A DNA stretch of 64,000 nt from Ornithinimicrobium avium (GTDB taxonomy: Bacteria > Actinomycetota > Actinomycetes > Actinomycetales > Dermatophilaceae): positions 3,348,001 to 3,412,000 of the forward strand of contig NZ_CP031229.1 of the NCBI RefSeq assembly GCF_003351765.1, in the 5' to 3' direction. Below the pieces are notes generated by a model. The model searched no databases and was not told the DNA's origin. It saw only the letters and a program-made list of their open reading frames with translations. Shown here one piece after another: positions 33,047 through 41,595 of the stretch (its first letter is position 1; the number at the start of each line of letters is the position of its first letter). The position numbers and the translations under genes were made by a program.

Positions 33047-33847
33047 ATGGCGATGACCAGGCGACAGCGGCAGCGCACCATCCGCATGGTGCTGTATGCC
33101 GTGTTCGTGGCGCTGGTCGTCGTCGTCCTCCTCCTCGTCGACTGGGAGAGCGTCAGCCACAACTTCTTCCTCACCGAGGGCTTCACCGGCAACTGGCAGG
33201 ACATGATCCTCGTCGCGGCGAAGAACACGATCCTCTACACGATCGTGGCCTTCATCGGCGGCTTCGTCCTCGGCGTCCTGCTGGTGCTGATGAAGCTGGC
33301 CCCGGTCGCGCCGTTCAGGTGGGTGTCCACGGCCTACATCGAGCTCTTCCGCGGGCTCCCGGCGCTGATCGTCATCATCTTCATGGGCCTGGGCGTGCCC
33401 ATCGCCTTCGGCTGGCGGCCCCCGGGCGGCACGGTCGGGGCCGGGCTGGTCGCGCTGATGATGGTCTCGGGCGCCTACATGGCCGAGACCCTGCGGGCCG
33501 GCATCGAGGCTGTCCCCAAGGGGCAGTCCGAGGCTGCGCGCAGCCTCGGGATGAGCGCGCCCTGGACGATGACCTCGATCGTCATGCCGCAGGCGCTGCG
33601 GATCGTCGTCCCGCCGCTGACCAACGAGCTGGTCATCCTCATCAAGGACACCTCTCTGCTCTTCGTCATCGGTCTGGCGGCGAGCCAGAAGGAGCTGACC
33701 ACGATGGCCAGGGACTTCATGGCCAGCGGACCCTCCGCAGGCACGGCGACCAGCCTGGTGTTCGCCGCCCTGCTCTACCTCGCCATCACGCTGCCGCTGA
33801 CCCAGCTGGTCGCGTGGATGGAGCGCAAGCAGAAGAGGAGCCGCTGA
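33047..33847 (+). CDS. Amino-acid ABC transporter permease
   Basis: A 266-residue permease of the HisM/GlnP type with a basic N-terminus, about five transmembrane helices and the EAA loop (EAARSLGMSAPWTM...IVMPQALRIV). The ribosome site is GAGGAGGAGG 6 nt before the ATG. It follows the binding protein by 31 bp and overlaps the ATPase start (TGATG). One permease gene suggests a homodimeric channel. Confidence 0.9.
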   Translation: MAMTRRQRQRTIRMVLYAVFVALVVVVLLLVDWESVSHNFFLTEGFTGNWQDMILVAAKNTILYTIVAFIGGFVLGVLLVLMKLAPVAPFRWVSTAYIELFRGLPALIVIIFMGLGVPIAFGWRPPGGTVGAGLVALMMVSGAYMAETLRAGIEAVPKGQSEAARSLGMSAPWTMTSIVMPQALRIVVPPLTNELVILIKDTSLLFVIGLAASQKELTTMARDFMASGPSAGTATSLVFAALLYLAITLPLTQLVAWMERKQKRSR

Positions 33848-34614
33848 TGGACGAGCTGCACCCCGACCAGCACGTCGACTCCTCCGCACCCGCCATCCAG
33901 GTGCGCCAGCTGCACAAGAACTTCGGCGACAACGAGGTGCTCAAGGGCATCGACTTCCACGTGGACGCGGGCCAGGTGGTCTGCGTCATCGGGCCGTCCG
34001 GCTCGGGCAAGTCGACGCTGCTGCGCTGCGTGAACCGGCTGGAGGAGCCCACCTCGGGGCAGATCTTCGTCGAGGGGATCGACATCACCGACCCCGACAC
34101 CGAGCTGGACAAGGTGCGCTCGCGCATCGGCATGGTCTTCCAGCAGTTCAACCTCTTCCCGCACATGACGGTGCTGCGCAACCTCACCATCGCCCAGCAG
34201 CGGGTGAAGGGGCGCGGCAAGACCGAGGCGGAGAAGGTCGCGCGGGCCAACCTGGACCGGGTCGGGCTCGCCGACAAGGAGGGCGCCTACCCGGCCCACC
34301 TCTCCGGCGGGCAGCAGCAGCGGGTGGCGATCGCCCGGGCGCTGTCGATGAACCCGGACATGATGCTCTTCGACGAGCCGACCTCGGCGCTGGACCCCGA
34401 GCTGGTCGGCGACGTGCTGGACGTGATGAAGAAGCTCGCCTCGGAGGGGATGACGATGATGGTCGTCACCCACGAGATGGGCTTCGCCCGCGAGGTCGGC
34501 GACAACCTCGTCTTCATGGACGGCGGCGTCATCGTGGAGGAGGGCGACCCGGTCAAGGTGCTCGGCGACCCGCAGAACCGTCGCACCCAGTCCTTCCTGT
34601 CCAAGGTCCTCTGA
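33847..34614 (+). CDS. Amino-acid ABC transporter ATP-binding protein
   Basis: A 255-residue GlnQ/HisP-type ATPase: Walker A GPSGSGKST, Q-loop VFQQFNLFPH, signature LSGGQQQRVAIARAL, Walker B MLFDEPTSALDPE and H-switch VTHEM. All catalytic positions are present. It completes the importer with the two preceding genes. Substrate specificity cannot be read from it. Confidence 0.93.
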   Translation: MDELHPDQHVDSSAPAIQVRQLHKNFGDNEVLKGIDFHVDAGQVVCVIGPSGSGKSTLLRCVNRLEEPTSGQIFVEGIDITDPDTELDKVRSRIGMVFQQFNLFPHMTVLRNLTIAQQRVKGRGKTEAEKVARANLDRVGLADKEGAYPAHLSGGQQQRVAIARALSMNPDMMLFDEPTSALDPELVGDVLDVMKKLASEGMTMMVVTHEMGFAREVGDNLVFMDGGVIVEEGDPVKVLGDPQNRRTQSFLSKVL

Positions 34615-34739
34615 GGCCACGGGGGGCAGGACGCTCGCCGACACGACACGCGGCGCTGACGTCCACCCCGGTGGTGCCTGCTCGTCATACGGTCGGAGCA
34701 GACGCAGGACGCCCGTCCTCGTCTCGGGAGGCCCACCAC

Positions 34740-34832
34740 ATGGAGCTGACGCTCGAGGCGGAGGGCCGGCACCGGCACTGCGCCACCGTGGCGAGAGGCC
34801 GGTCCCGGTCCCACCACCGACGAGACGCGTAG
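34740..34832 (+). CDS. Possible 30-codon ORF upstream of the PIN-PhoH gene
   Basis: A 30-residue reading frame with GGGAGG 8 nt before its ATG. It is His/Arg-rich (RHRHC, HHRR) with one cysteine, and ends 28 bp before the PIN-PhoH start. Mycobacterial phoH2 is preceded by a small antitoxin gene (phoAT), so a regulatory peptide or antitoxin is conceivable, but the sequence is too short to assign. The remaining 34615-34860 interval shows nothing else I can support. Confidence 0.3.
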   Translation: MELTLEAEGRHRHCATVARGRSRSHHRRDA

Positions 34833-34860
34833 CGCCGAGGCGCGTCCTGCAGGAGCCGAC

Positions 34861-36231
34861 ATGACCACGACCAGCACCGACCGGACGCGCGCGACCGAAG
34901 CACTCAGGCCCCCGCTGGACGTGCTGCCGTCCACCGGCCTGCGCACCTACGTGCTCGACACGAGCGTGCTGCTCTCCGACCCGCGCGCCCTGCTGCGCTT
35001 CGCCGAGCACGAGGTCGTGCTGCCCGTGGTCGTCGTCACCGAGCTGGAGGGCAAGCGGCACCACCCCGAGCTGGGCTACTTCGCCCGGGTCGCGCTGCGG
35101 CTGCTGGACGACCTGCGGGTGGAGCACGGCACGCTGAGCGAGCCGGTCCCGGTCGGCGACACCGGCGGGACCTTGCACGTGGAGCTCAACCACAGCGACC
35201 AGAGCACGCTGCCGCCCGGCTTCCGGCTCGGGGACAACGACAGCCGGATCCTGGCGGTGGCCGCCAACCTGGCCGGCGAGGGCAAGGACGTCACGGTGGT
35301 CAGTAAGGACCTGCCGATGCGGATCAAGGCCTCCGCGGTCGGCCTGGACGCCCAGGAGTACCGCGCCGAGCTCGCCGTCGACAGCGGGTGGACCGGGATG
35401 ACCGAGCTGGAGGTCGACGACGAGCAGATGCACCGCCTCTACGAGGAGGGCCGGCTGGAGGGCACCGCGGCGGCCGAGCTGCCGGTCCACACCGGGCTCA
35501 CCGTGCTCGGCCCGACCGGCAGCGCGCTGGCCAGGGTGGCGCCGGACGGCAGCGTGCGGCTCGTCCGCGGCGACCGCGACGCCTTCGGGCTGCACGGCCG
35601 GTCGGCGGAGCAGCGGATTGCCCTGGACCTCCTCCTCGACCCGGACGTCGGCATCGTCAGCCTCGGCGGCCGCGCCGGGACCGGCAAGAGCGCCCTCGCG
35701 CTGTGCGCCGGGCTGGAGGCGGTCATGGAGCGCCGCCAGCACCGCAAGGTCATCGTCTTCCGCCCGCTCTACGCCGTGGGAGGGCAGGAGCTCGGCTACC
35801 TGCCCGGCAGCGAGAACGACAAGATGGGTCCGTGGGCGCAGGCCGTCTTCGACACCCTGGGGGCGGTGGTCTCCAAGGAGGTCGTGGAGGAGATCCTCGA
35901 CCGGGACCTGATCGAGGTGCTGCCGCTGACCCACATCCGTGGGCGCTCGCTCCACGACGCCTTCGTCATCGTCGACGAGGCCCAGTCCCTCGAGCGCAAC
36001 GTGCTGCTGACGGTGCTCTCGCGGATCGGGCAGAGCTCGCGCGTCGTGCTCACCCACGACGTCGCCCAGCGGGACAACCTGCGCGTCGGACGGCACGACG
36101 GCGTGGCCGCGGTCATCGAGGCGCTCAAGGGCCACCCGTTGTTCGCCCACGTCACCCTGACCCGCAGCGAGCGCAGTCCGATCGCGGCGCTGGTGACCGA
36201 GCTGCTCGAAGGCGGGCACGCCCTGCCCTGA
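34861..36231 (+). CDS. PhoH2: PIN domain fused to PhoH ATPase
   Basis: A 456-residue protein: residues about 28-165 form a VapC-like PIN RNase domain with acidic residues at D33, E61, D125/D127 and D150; residues about 240-456 form the PhoH P-loop ATPase with Walker A GRAGTGKS (270-277) and Walker B FVIVDEAQS. PhoH2 proteins are described as RNA helicase/RNases. AGGAG lies 6 nt before the ATG. It stands as a single gene behind a 246-bp interval holding a possible short ORF. Confidence 0.9.
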   Translation: MTTTSTDRTRATEALRPPLDVLPSTGLRTYVLDTSVLLSDPRALLRFAEHEVVLPVVVVTELEGKRHHPELGYFARVALRLLDDLRVEHGTLSEPVPVGDTGGTLHVELNHSDQSTLPPGFRLGDNDSRILAVAANLAGEGKDVTVVSKDLPMRIKASAVGLDAQEYRAELAVDSGWTGMTELEVDDEQMHRLYEEGRLEGTAAAELPVHTGLTVLGPTGSALARVAPDGSVRLVRGDRDAFGLHGRSAEQRIALDLLLDPDVGIVSLGGRAGTGKSALALCAGLEAVMERRQHRKVIVFRPLYAVGGQELGYLPGSENDKMGPWAQAVFDTLGAVVSKEVVEEILDRDLIEVLPLTHIRGRSLHDAFVIVDEAQSLERNVLLTVLSRIGQSSRVVLTHDVAQRDNLRVGRHDGVAAVIEALKGHPLFAHVTLTRSERSPIAALVTELLEGGHALP

Positions 36232-36307
36232 GCGGGTGTCGAGCGGGACGGGCGGGACGCACGGGGCTGGTGGTGCGGGCCCTGCCAGGGTGACGTTCGC
36301 CACAATA

Positions 36308-36428
36308 GGGCTCGGAGGTTTGACTCACCGGTCGCCAGGAGGGCACCGTTGAGGAGATAGATCACGATTCGGTAACGCCGCCAGTCCCCCCGGGATCCCG
36401 TGACGAGGTGCCCCTGACCTCCGAGCCC
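36308..36428 (+). promoter_or_regulatory. Structured 5' leader of the transglycosylase gene
   Basis: A perfect 12-bp helix joins 36308-36319 (GGGCTCGGAGGT) with 36417-36428. Inside it, GGGCACC (36341-36347) pairs with 36407-36413 and TCACG (36362-36366) with 36399-36403, so three helices nest. A -10-like CACAAT (36301-36306) would start transcription at the base of the outer helix. The 3' arm ends 7 nt before the GTG at 36436, where it could control translation. It does not match the c-di-AMP (ydaO) riboswitch consensus I know. Confidence 0.5.
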
Positions 36429-36435
36429 GGCAGCG

Positions 36436-37401
36436 GTGGACCCGGTCTCGACGATAGGTATCCCTTTGATCCTCCAAGCCCCGCAGCGGGAGCGCGCCGC
36501 CTCCGGCCGCCACCGCAAGTCCCGCGCTGGCGGTCCCGCCAGCGCGGTCACCGCAGGTATCGCCGCCGGTGCCCTGGCGGTCGCCACCTACGCCGCCTCG
36601 ACGGCCACCGCCCCCAGCGAGCCCGCCGTGGCCACCGTCACGCGGGCGGACCCGGCGCTGGCCGCCGAGGCCGTCGGAACGCTGACCACGGCGACCGGGA
36701 CGCAGGTGGGACGGGTCTTCGCCCAGGTCCGCCAGACGCGTACCAACCAGGGCGTCGCGGCGCTGTCCCTGTCGACCGACCTGAGCAGCAGCGGCGCCGA
36801 CGCGGTCCGTGACGCGTCCAAGGCGATCACCAAGCAGAAGAAGAAGGCGGCGGCCGAGAAGCGCGCGGAGGAGAAGCGCGCGGCCGAGGAGGCCGCGGCA
36901 GCCCAGCGTGCCGCCGAGCAGCGTGCCGCCGAGCAGCGCGCGGCCGAGGAGTCCGCCGCCGCCGAGCGCGCGGCCGAGCAGCGCGCGGCCGAGGAGGCCG
37001 CCGCCGCCGAGCGCGCCGCCGAGCGGCGCGAGAGCGACCAGGCCGCCTCGCGCAGCAGCCAGCGACAGGCACCCGCCCCCCGGCCGGCCCCGGTCTCCTC
37101 CGGCGACGCGCGCTCCATCGCGCGATCGATGCTGGGCAGCTACGGCTGGGGTGACGACCAGTGGGGCTGCCTTGACTCCCTGTGGATGCGTGAGTCCGGC
37201 TGGAACCACACCGCGATGAACGCCTCCTCCGGCGCCTACGGCATCCCGCAGTCCCTGCCCGGCAACAAGATGGCGACCGTCGGTGCCGACTGGCAGACCA
37301 ACCCCGCCACCCAGATCCAGTGGGGTCTGGGCTACATCTCCGGCCGTTACGGCAGCCCGTGCGGCGCCTGGGCCCACTCGGAGTCCGTGGGCTGGTACTG
37401 A
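36436..37401 (+). CDS. Secreted transglycosylase-like protein with Ala/Glu/Arg coiled coil
   Basis: A roughly 321-residue secreted protein: basic N-terminus and hydrophobic signal segment (about 34-60), a linker, a highly charged Lys/Glu/Ala/Arg coiled coil (about 133-200, built of imperfect ERAAEQRAAEE units), then a C-terminal lysozyme-like domain (about 222-321) with presumed catalytic E253 in RESGWN and SGAYGIPQSLPGNKM. It probably cleaves peptidoglycan. The start is uncertain: GTG 36436, or TTG 36466. The gene lies behind the structured leader. Confidence 0.8.
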   Translation: MDPVSTIGIPLILQAPQRERAASGRHRKSRAGGPASAVTAGIAAGALAVATYAASTATAPSEPAVATVTRADPALAAEAVGTLTTATGTQVGRVFAQVRQTRTNQGVAALSLSTDLSSSGADAVRDASKAITKQKKKAAAEKRAEEKRAAEEAAAAQRAAEQRAAEQRAAEESAAAERAAEQRAAEEAAAAERAAERRESDQAASRSSQRQAPAPRPAPVSSGDARSIARSMLGSYGWGDDQWGCLDSLWMRESGWNHTAMNASSGAYGIPQSLPGNKMATVGADWQTNPATQIQWGLGYISGRYGSPCGAWAHSESVGWY

Positions 37402-37410
37402 GCCTGAGAA

Positions 37411-37432
37411 GGTGCCGGCCCAGGCCGGCGCC
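37411..37432 (+). terminator. Hairpin after the transglycosylase gene
   Basis: GGTGCCGGCC pairs with GGCCGGCGCC (one G-T) around a CA loop, 10 bp after the stop codon. It is the first of two hairpins in the 91-bp gap. Confidence 0.5.
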
Positions 37433-37450
37433 GTCCCGTCCCGCAACCCT

Positions 37451-37484
37451 CGTAGGGCCGCGCCGGAACCGGCGCGGCCCTACG
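37451..37484. terminator. Perfect 16-bp hairpin
   Basis: 37451-37466 is exactly complementary to 37469-37484 with only AA between. It likely terminates the transglycosylase transcript; its 3' arm also overlaps the putative -10 box (TACGCT, 37481-37486) of the DUF1206 gene. Confidence 0.65.
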
Positions 37485-37492
37485 CTTGCCCT

Positions 37493-38308
37493 GTGGACGA
37501 CGTCGAGCAGCTGGGTCAGGAGGCCGCGCAGACGGCCGAGAAGGTCGCGGGCAACCGTTGGGTGGAGCGTCTTGCCCGCGGCGGCTACGCGGCCGCCGGT
37601 CTGATCCACGTGGTCATCGGTGGGATCGCCGCGCAGGTCGCCTTCGGACGCGGGGGCGAGGCCGACCAGTCGGGGGCGCTGACCTCGTTGCGCGGGGCTC
37701 CTGCCGGGCCGGTCCTGCTGTGGGTGTGCGTCGTCGGCCTGGCGATGCTCGCGCTCTGGTACGCGGTCGCCACCGCCACCGGGAGCGTGCCGGGCAAGAC
37801 CCGCTGGAGCACCGCGGCGCTGACCCTCGTGTACGCGGCCCTCACCGTCACCACCTTCGGCTTCGCCCGCGGCGGGGGCTCGGACGGCGAGGAGCGCACC
37901 AACGACATCACCGCCATCCTCATGGGCCTTCCTGCCGGACGGCTTCTCGTCGCCGCGACCGGCGCGGTCATCGTCGGGGTGGGGGTCTACCACGTCTACA
38001 AGGGTCTCTCGTTGAAGTTCCTCGAGGACCTGCGCACCAGCGGCGCGGGGGCGGCCGGCAAGGCCGTGCGCCTCGTCGGCACGGTGGGCTACGCGGCCAA
38101 GGGCGTCGTGCTGAGCGTCGTGGGGGTGCTGTTCGCCGTCGCTGCCGTGCAGGCCGACCCGGACGAGGCGGGAGGCCTGGACGCCGCCCTGAAGGCGCTC
38201 GCCGGGCAGCCCTTCGGCCGCACGCTGCTGGTCGCCGTGGCCGTCGGGCTGGTGCTCTACGGCCTCTACTGCTTCGCGCGGGCTCGCTACGCCCGCATGG
38301 GCGACTGA
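37493..38308 (+). CDS. DUF1206 family membrane protein
   Basis: A 271-residue membrane protein of the DUF1206 family, which consists of three repeats of a two-helix unit; repeats begin RLARGGYAAAGLIHV, LVAATGAVIVGVGVYHVYKG and VGTVGYAAKGVVLSVVG. GTG 37493 is 6 nt after TACGCT (37481-37486), so the mRNA may be leaderless. It ends 5 bp from the convergent coaA stop. The function is unknown. Confidence 0.82.
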   Translation: MDDVEQLGQEAAQTAEKVAGNRWVERLARGGYAAAGLIHVVIGGIAAQVAFGRGGEADQSGALTSLRGAPAGPVLLWVCVVGLAMLALWYAVATATGSVPGKTRWSTAALTLVYAALTVTTFGFARGGGSDGEERTNDITAILMGLPAGRLLVAATGAVIVGVGVYHVYKGLSLKFLEDLRTSGAGAAGKAVRLVGTVGYAAKGVVLSVVGVLFAVAAVQADPDEAGGLDAALKALAGQPFGRTLLVAVAVGLVLYGLYCFARARYARMGD

Positions 38309-38313
38309 CGACC

Positions 38314-39276
38314 TCAGAGCCGGCGCAGTCGCACCCGGTCCACGCCGTGGTCCGGGCCCTTGCGCAGCACGAGGGTGGCCCGGCTGCGGGTCGGCAGGAT
38401 GTTCTCGACCAGGTTCGGCGCGTTGATCGTGTCCCAGATGTCGCTGGCGGTGGCCGCGGCCTCGTCGTCGCTGAGCGAGGCGTAGCGGTGGAAGTGCGAC
38501 TCAGGATCGGCGAAGGCGGTCTGCCGCAGGCGCAGGAAGCGGGAGACGTACCACCTCTTGATGTCGGCGACGTTGGCGTCCACGTAGACGGAGAAGTCGA
38601 AGAAGTCGCTGACCGCCAGCCCCGCCCCGCGGCCGTTGACGTGCGGCATCGGGGGCTGCAGCACGTTGAGGCCCTCCACCACCAGGACGTCCGGCTGGCG
38701 CACGACGATCTGCTCGTCGGGGACGATGTCGTAGACCAGGTGGCTGTAGAGCGGGGCGGTGACCTCGGCCTGGCCGGCCTTGACCGAGGAGACGAAGCGC
38801 AGCAGGCGGCGTCGGTCGTAGGACTCCGGGAAGCCCTTGCGCTCCATGAGCCCGCGCTCGCGCAGGACCGCGTTGGGGTAGAGGAAGCCGTCGGTGGTGA
38901 CGAGGGCGACGTCCGGGGAGGACTGCCAGCGGCGGATCAGCTCGGCCAGGATGCGGGCCGTCGTCGACTTGCCGACCGCGACCGACCCGCCGACGCCGAT
39001 GACGAAGGGGGTGCGCTCGGCTCGCTCGAGGAGGAAGTCGCTGGTCACCTTGTGCAGCCGGCCGGTCGCCTGCTCGTAGAAGGAGAGCAGCCGGCTGATC
39101 GGCAGGTAGACCTGCTCGACCTCAGCCATGTCCAGGGGCTCCCCGAGGCCGCGCAGCCGCTCCACGTCCTGCGCGTCGAGGTGCATCGGGTGCTCCTCGC
39201 GCAGCCTGGCCCAGGCCTCGCGGTCCAGCTCCACGTAGGGGGAGGGGATGCCGGCGCCGTTGCCCTGGGAACCCAT
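38314..39276 (-). CDS. coaA: Type I pantothenate kinase
   Basis: A 320-residue P-loop kinase catalysing the first step of CoA synthesis. The Walker A GGSVAVGKSTTAR is preceded by the conserved VIGVGG strand; TTDGFLYPN, RKGFPESYD and VEGLNVLQ are canonical. ATG 39276 is chosen over upstream in-frame codons because the upstream sequence is unconserved and overlaps the glmS promoter. The N-terminus (YVELDREAWARLR) matches the family. It is divergent from glmS, the usual actinobacterial order. Confidence 0.93.
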   Translation of the reverse strand: MGSQGNGAGIPSPYVELDREAWARLREEHPMHLDAQDVERLRGLGEPLDMAEVEQVYLPISRLLSFYEQATGRLHKVTSDFLLERAERTPFVIGVGGSVAVGKSTTARILAELIRRWQSSPDVALVTTDGFLYPNAVLRERGLMERKGFPESYDRRRLLRFVSSVKAGQAEVTAPLYSHLVYDIVPDEQIVVRQPDVLVVEGLNVLQPPMPHVNGRGAGLAVSDFFDFSVYVDANVADIKRWYVSRFLRLRQTAFADPESHFHRYASLSDDEAAATASDIWDTINAPNLVENILPTRSRATLVLRKGPDHGVDRVRLRRL

Positions 39277-39339
39277 GGCCGCATTCTCGCAGAGGCGCCG
39301 GCCGCGGCGTCGGCGCGGCTGTCCGGGTCGGGCAGGACG

Positions 39340-39345
39340 TAGGCT
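39340..39345 (+). promoter_or_regulatory. -10 box for a leaderless glmS mRNA
   Basis: TAGGCT is 7 nt before ATG 39353, with no ribosome site between. No glmS ribozyme is present; the 76-bp gap to coaA is too short for one. Confidence 0.5.
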
Positions 39346-39352
39346 TGGGCCC

Positions 39353-41212
39353 ATGTGTGGAATCGTCGGATATGTCGGCCCCCAGGTCGGCGACAAGGCC
39401 CTGGACGTCGTCATGGAGGGCCTGGGTCGCCTGGAGTACCGCGGCTACGACTCGGCCGGCGTCGCGCTCGTCGGGGACGGCAAGGTCGAGACGCGCAAGC
39501 GGGCCGGCAAGCTGGCCAACCTGCGCCAGGCCCTGGCCGAGGCCGACCTCCCGCAGACCGCGACCGCGATCGGCCACACCCGGTGGGCCACCCACGGCGG
39601 CCCTACGGACGCCAACGCCCACCCGCACCGCGGTGGCCACGACGGCAAGCTCGCGCTGGTGCACAACGGGATCATCGAGAACTTCCACGGGCTCAGGGGG
39701 CGGCTCGAGGCCGAGGGCGTCACGTTCACCTCCGAGACCGACACCGAGGTCGTGGCCCACCTGCTCAGCGCCGCGGTCGACCGCACCGGCGACCTCACCG
39801 AGGCGATGCGCGAGACGGTCGCCGACCTGGAGGGTGCCTTCACCCTGCTGGCGGTGCACGCCGAGCAGCCGCGCACGGTCGTCGGGGCGCGCCGCAACAG
39901 CCCGCTCGTCGTCGGCCTGGGCGAGGGAGAGAACTTCCTCGGCTCCGACGTGGCCGCCTTCATCGGCTACACCAAGCAGGCGATGGAGCTGGGCCAGGAC
40001 CAGATCGTGACGATCACGCCCGACACCTACGCGGTGATCAACTTCGACGGGACGCCCTCGGACGGCAAGGCCTACGAGGTCACCTGGGACGCGGCCGCCG
40101 CCGAGAAGGGCGGCTACGACACCTTCATGGAGAAGGAGATCCACGACCAGCCGCACGCCGTGCGCGACACGCTCATCGGCCGCACCGACGCCCGCGGCGA
40201 CCTGGCCCTGGACGAGCTGCACATCGACGAGGACGAGCTGCGCGCGGTGACCAAGATCGTCATCGTGGCCTGCGGCACCGCCTCCTACGCCGGCATGGTC
40301 GCCAAGTACGCCATCGAGCACTGGACCCGGATCCCGGTGGAGGTGGAGCTCGCCCACGAGTTCAGGTACCGCGACCCGGTCATCGACGAGCACACGCTGG
40401 TGGTGTCGATCTCCCAGTCCGGCGAGACGATGGACACACTCATGGCGGTGCGCCACGCCAAGGAGCTGGGGGCCATGACGGTCTCCATCTGCAACACCCA
40501 CGGCTCGACCATCCCGCGCGAGTCCGACGCCGTCCTCTACACGCACGCGGGCCCGGAGATCGCGGTCGCCTCGACCAAGGCCTTCCTGGCCCAGATCACC
40601 GCCAGCTACATCCTCGGCCTCTACCTCGCCGCCCTCCGCGGCACCAGCTACGGCCAGGCGGCGGCGGAGATCATGGCCGAGCTGCAGGCCATCCCCGACA
40701 AGATCGAGGCCCTGCTGGGCACGATGGACCGGGTCAAGGAGATCGCCTACTACATGGCCGACTCCCGCGCGGTGCTCTTCCTCGGGCGCCACGTGGGCTA
40801 CCCGGTCGCGATGGAGGGTGCGCTGAAGCTCAAGGAGCTGGCCTACATCCACGCCGAGGGCTTCGCGGCCGGCGAGCTCAAGCACGGCCCGATCGCGCTC
40901 ATCGAGCCGGGCCAGCCGGTCTTCGTCATCGTCCCCTCGCCGAGCAGCGAGCACGGGCTCCACGGCAAGGTCGTCTCCAACATCCAGGAGATCCGCGCCC
41001 GCGGCGCCCGCACGCTCGTCATCGCCGAGGAGGGCGACGAGGACGTCGTGCCCTTCGCCGACGTCGTCATCCGCGTCCCCCGCACCAGCCCGCTGCTGGC
41101 GCCGCTGCTCACCGTCGTCCCGCTGCAGGTCTTCGCGCTCCAGCTGTCGACGGCCAAGGGCCTGGACGTGGACCAGCCGCGCAACCTGGCCAAGTCGGTC
41201 ACGGTCGAGTAG
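39353..41212 (+). CDS. glmS: Glutamine-fructose-6-phosphate aminotransferase
   Basis: A 619-residue enzyme making glucosamine-6-phosphate for peptidoglycan and mycothiol. The N-terminal glutaminase begins MCGIVGYVG, with Cys2 as nucleophile after Met removal; the two SIS domains carry ACGTASYAGM and SQSGETMDT. The C-terminal DQPRNLAKSVTVE is the canonical ending that guides ammonia transfer. It is followed by acpS and nnr as in most actinobacteria. Confidence 0.95.
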   Translation: MCGIVGYVGPQVGDKALDVVMEGLGRLEYRGYDSAGVALVGDGKVETRKRAGKLANLRQALAEADLPQTATAIGHTRWATHGGPTDANAHPHRGGHDGKLALVHNGIIENFHGLRGRLEAEGVTFTSETDTEVVAHLLSAAVDRTGDLTEAMRETVADLEGAFTLLAVHAEQPRTVVGARRNSPLVVGLGEGENFLGSDVAAFIGYTKQAMELGQDQIVTITPDTYAVINFDGTPSDGKAYEVTWDAAAAEKGGYDTFMEKEIHDQPHAVRDTLIGRTDARGDLALDELHIDEDELRAVTKIVIVACGTASYAGMVAKYAIEHWTRIPVEVELAHEFRYRDPVIDEHTLVVSISQSGETMDTLMAVRHAKELGAMTVSICNTHGSTIPRESDAVLYTHAGPEIAVASTKAFLAQITASYILGLYLAALRGTSYGQAAAEIMAELQAIPDKIEALLGTMDRVKEIAYYMADSRAVLFLGRHVGYPVAMEGALKLKELAYIHAEGFAAGELKHGPIALIEPGQPVFVIVPSPSSEHGLHGKVVSNIQEIRARGARTLVIAEEGDEDVVPFADVVIRVPRTSPLLAPLLTVVPLQVFALQLSTAKGLDVDQPRNLAKSVTVE

Positions 41213-41244
41213 GGCGTGGCGAGCGGCGTGGACGCGGGGCCGGC

Positions 41245-41595
41245 GTGATCATCGGACTGGGGATCGACGTCGTCGACGTCGCCCGCTTCGCCGCCCGCAT
41301 CGAGGCCAACCCGCGCCTGGCCGAGCGCCTCTTCACCCCCGAGGAGCGGGGCCTGCGGCCCGAGTCGATGGCGGCACGGTTCGCGGCCAAGGAGGCGCTG
41401 GCCAAGGCGCTCGGCGCCCCCGTCGGGCTGCGCTGGACGGATGCCTGGGTGGTCCGCGACAGCACCGGCCGTCCGCACCTGCGCACCCAGGGCACGGTCC
41501 GGGCGCGCGCCGACGAGCTCGGCATCCACCACCTGCACGTCTCGCTCTCCCACGACGCCGGGATCGCCTCCGCGGTCGTCGTCGCGGAGGACTAG
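41245..41595 (+). CDS. acpS: Holo-[acyl-carrier-protein] synthase
   Basis: A 116-residue phosphopantetheinyl transferase that activates acyl carrier protein. The metal-binding IGLGIDVVDVARF and FAAKEALAKALG motifs are intact. GTG 41245 starts directly with the conserved first strand. It lies 32 bp after glmS and abuts nnr; coaA nearby supplies the CoA precursor pathway. Confidence 0.92.
   Translation: MIIGLGIDVVDVARFAARIEANPRLAERLFTPEERGLRPESMAARFAAKEALAKALGAPVGLRWTDAWVVRDSTGRPHLRTQGTVRARADELGIHHLHVSLSHDAGIASAVVVAED

Noticed and set aside
36308..36428. c-di-AMP (ydaO/yuaA) riboswitch
   Set aside because: The conserved GGGGUGAAUC, GGUAGGG and CCGACAGCUAACC blocks of that class are not present, although the gene context would suit it.
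36830..37040. Tandem repeat or CRISPR-like array
   Set aside because: The repetition is an Ala/Glu/Arg coiled coil within a reading frame; units are imperfect and there are no spacers.
39277..39352. glmS ribozyme
   Set aside because: Only 76 bp lies between coaA and glmS and the -10 box is 7 nt from the ATG, leaving no room for a leader RNA.
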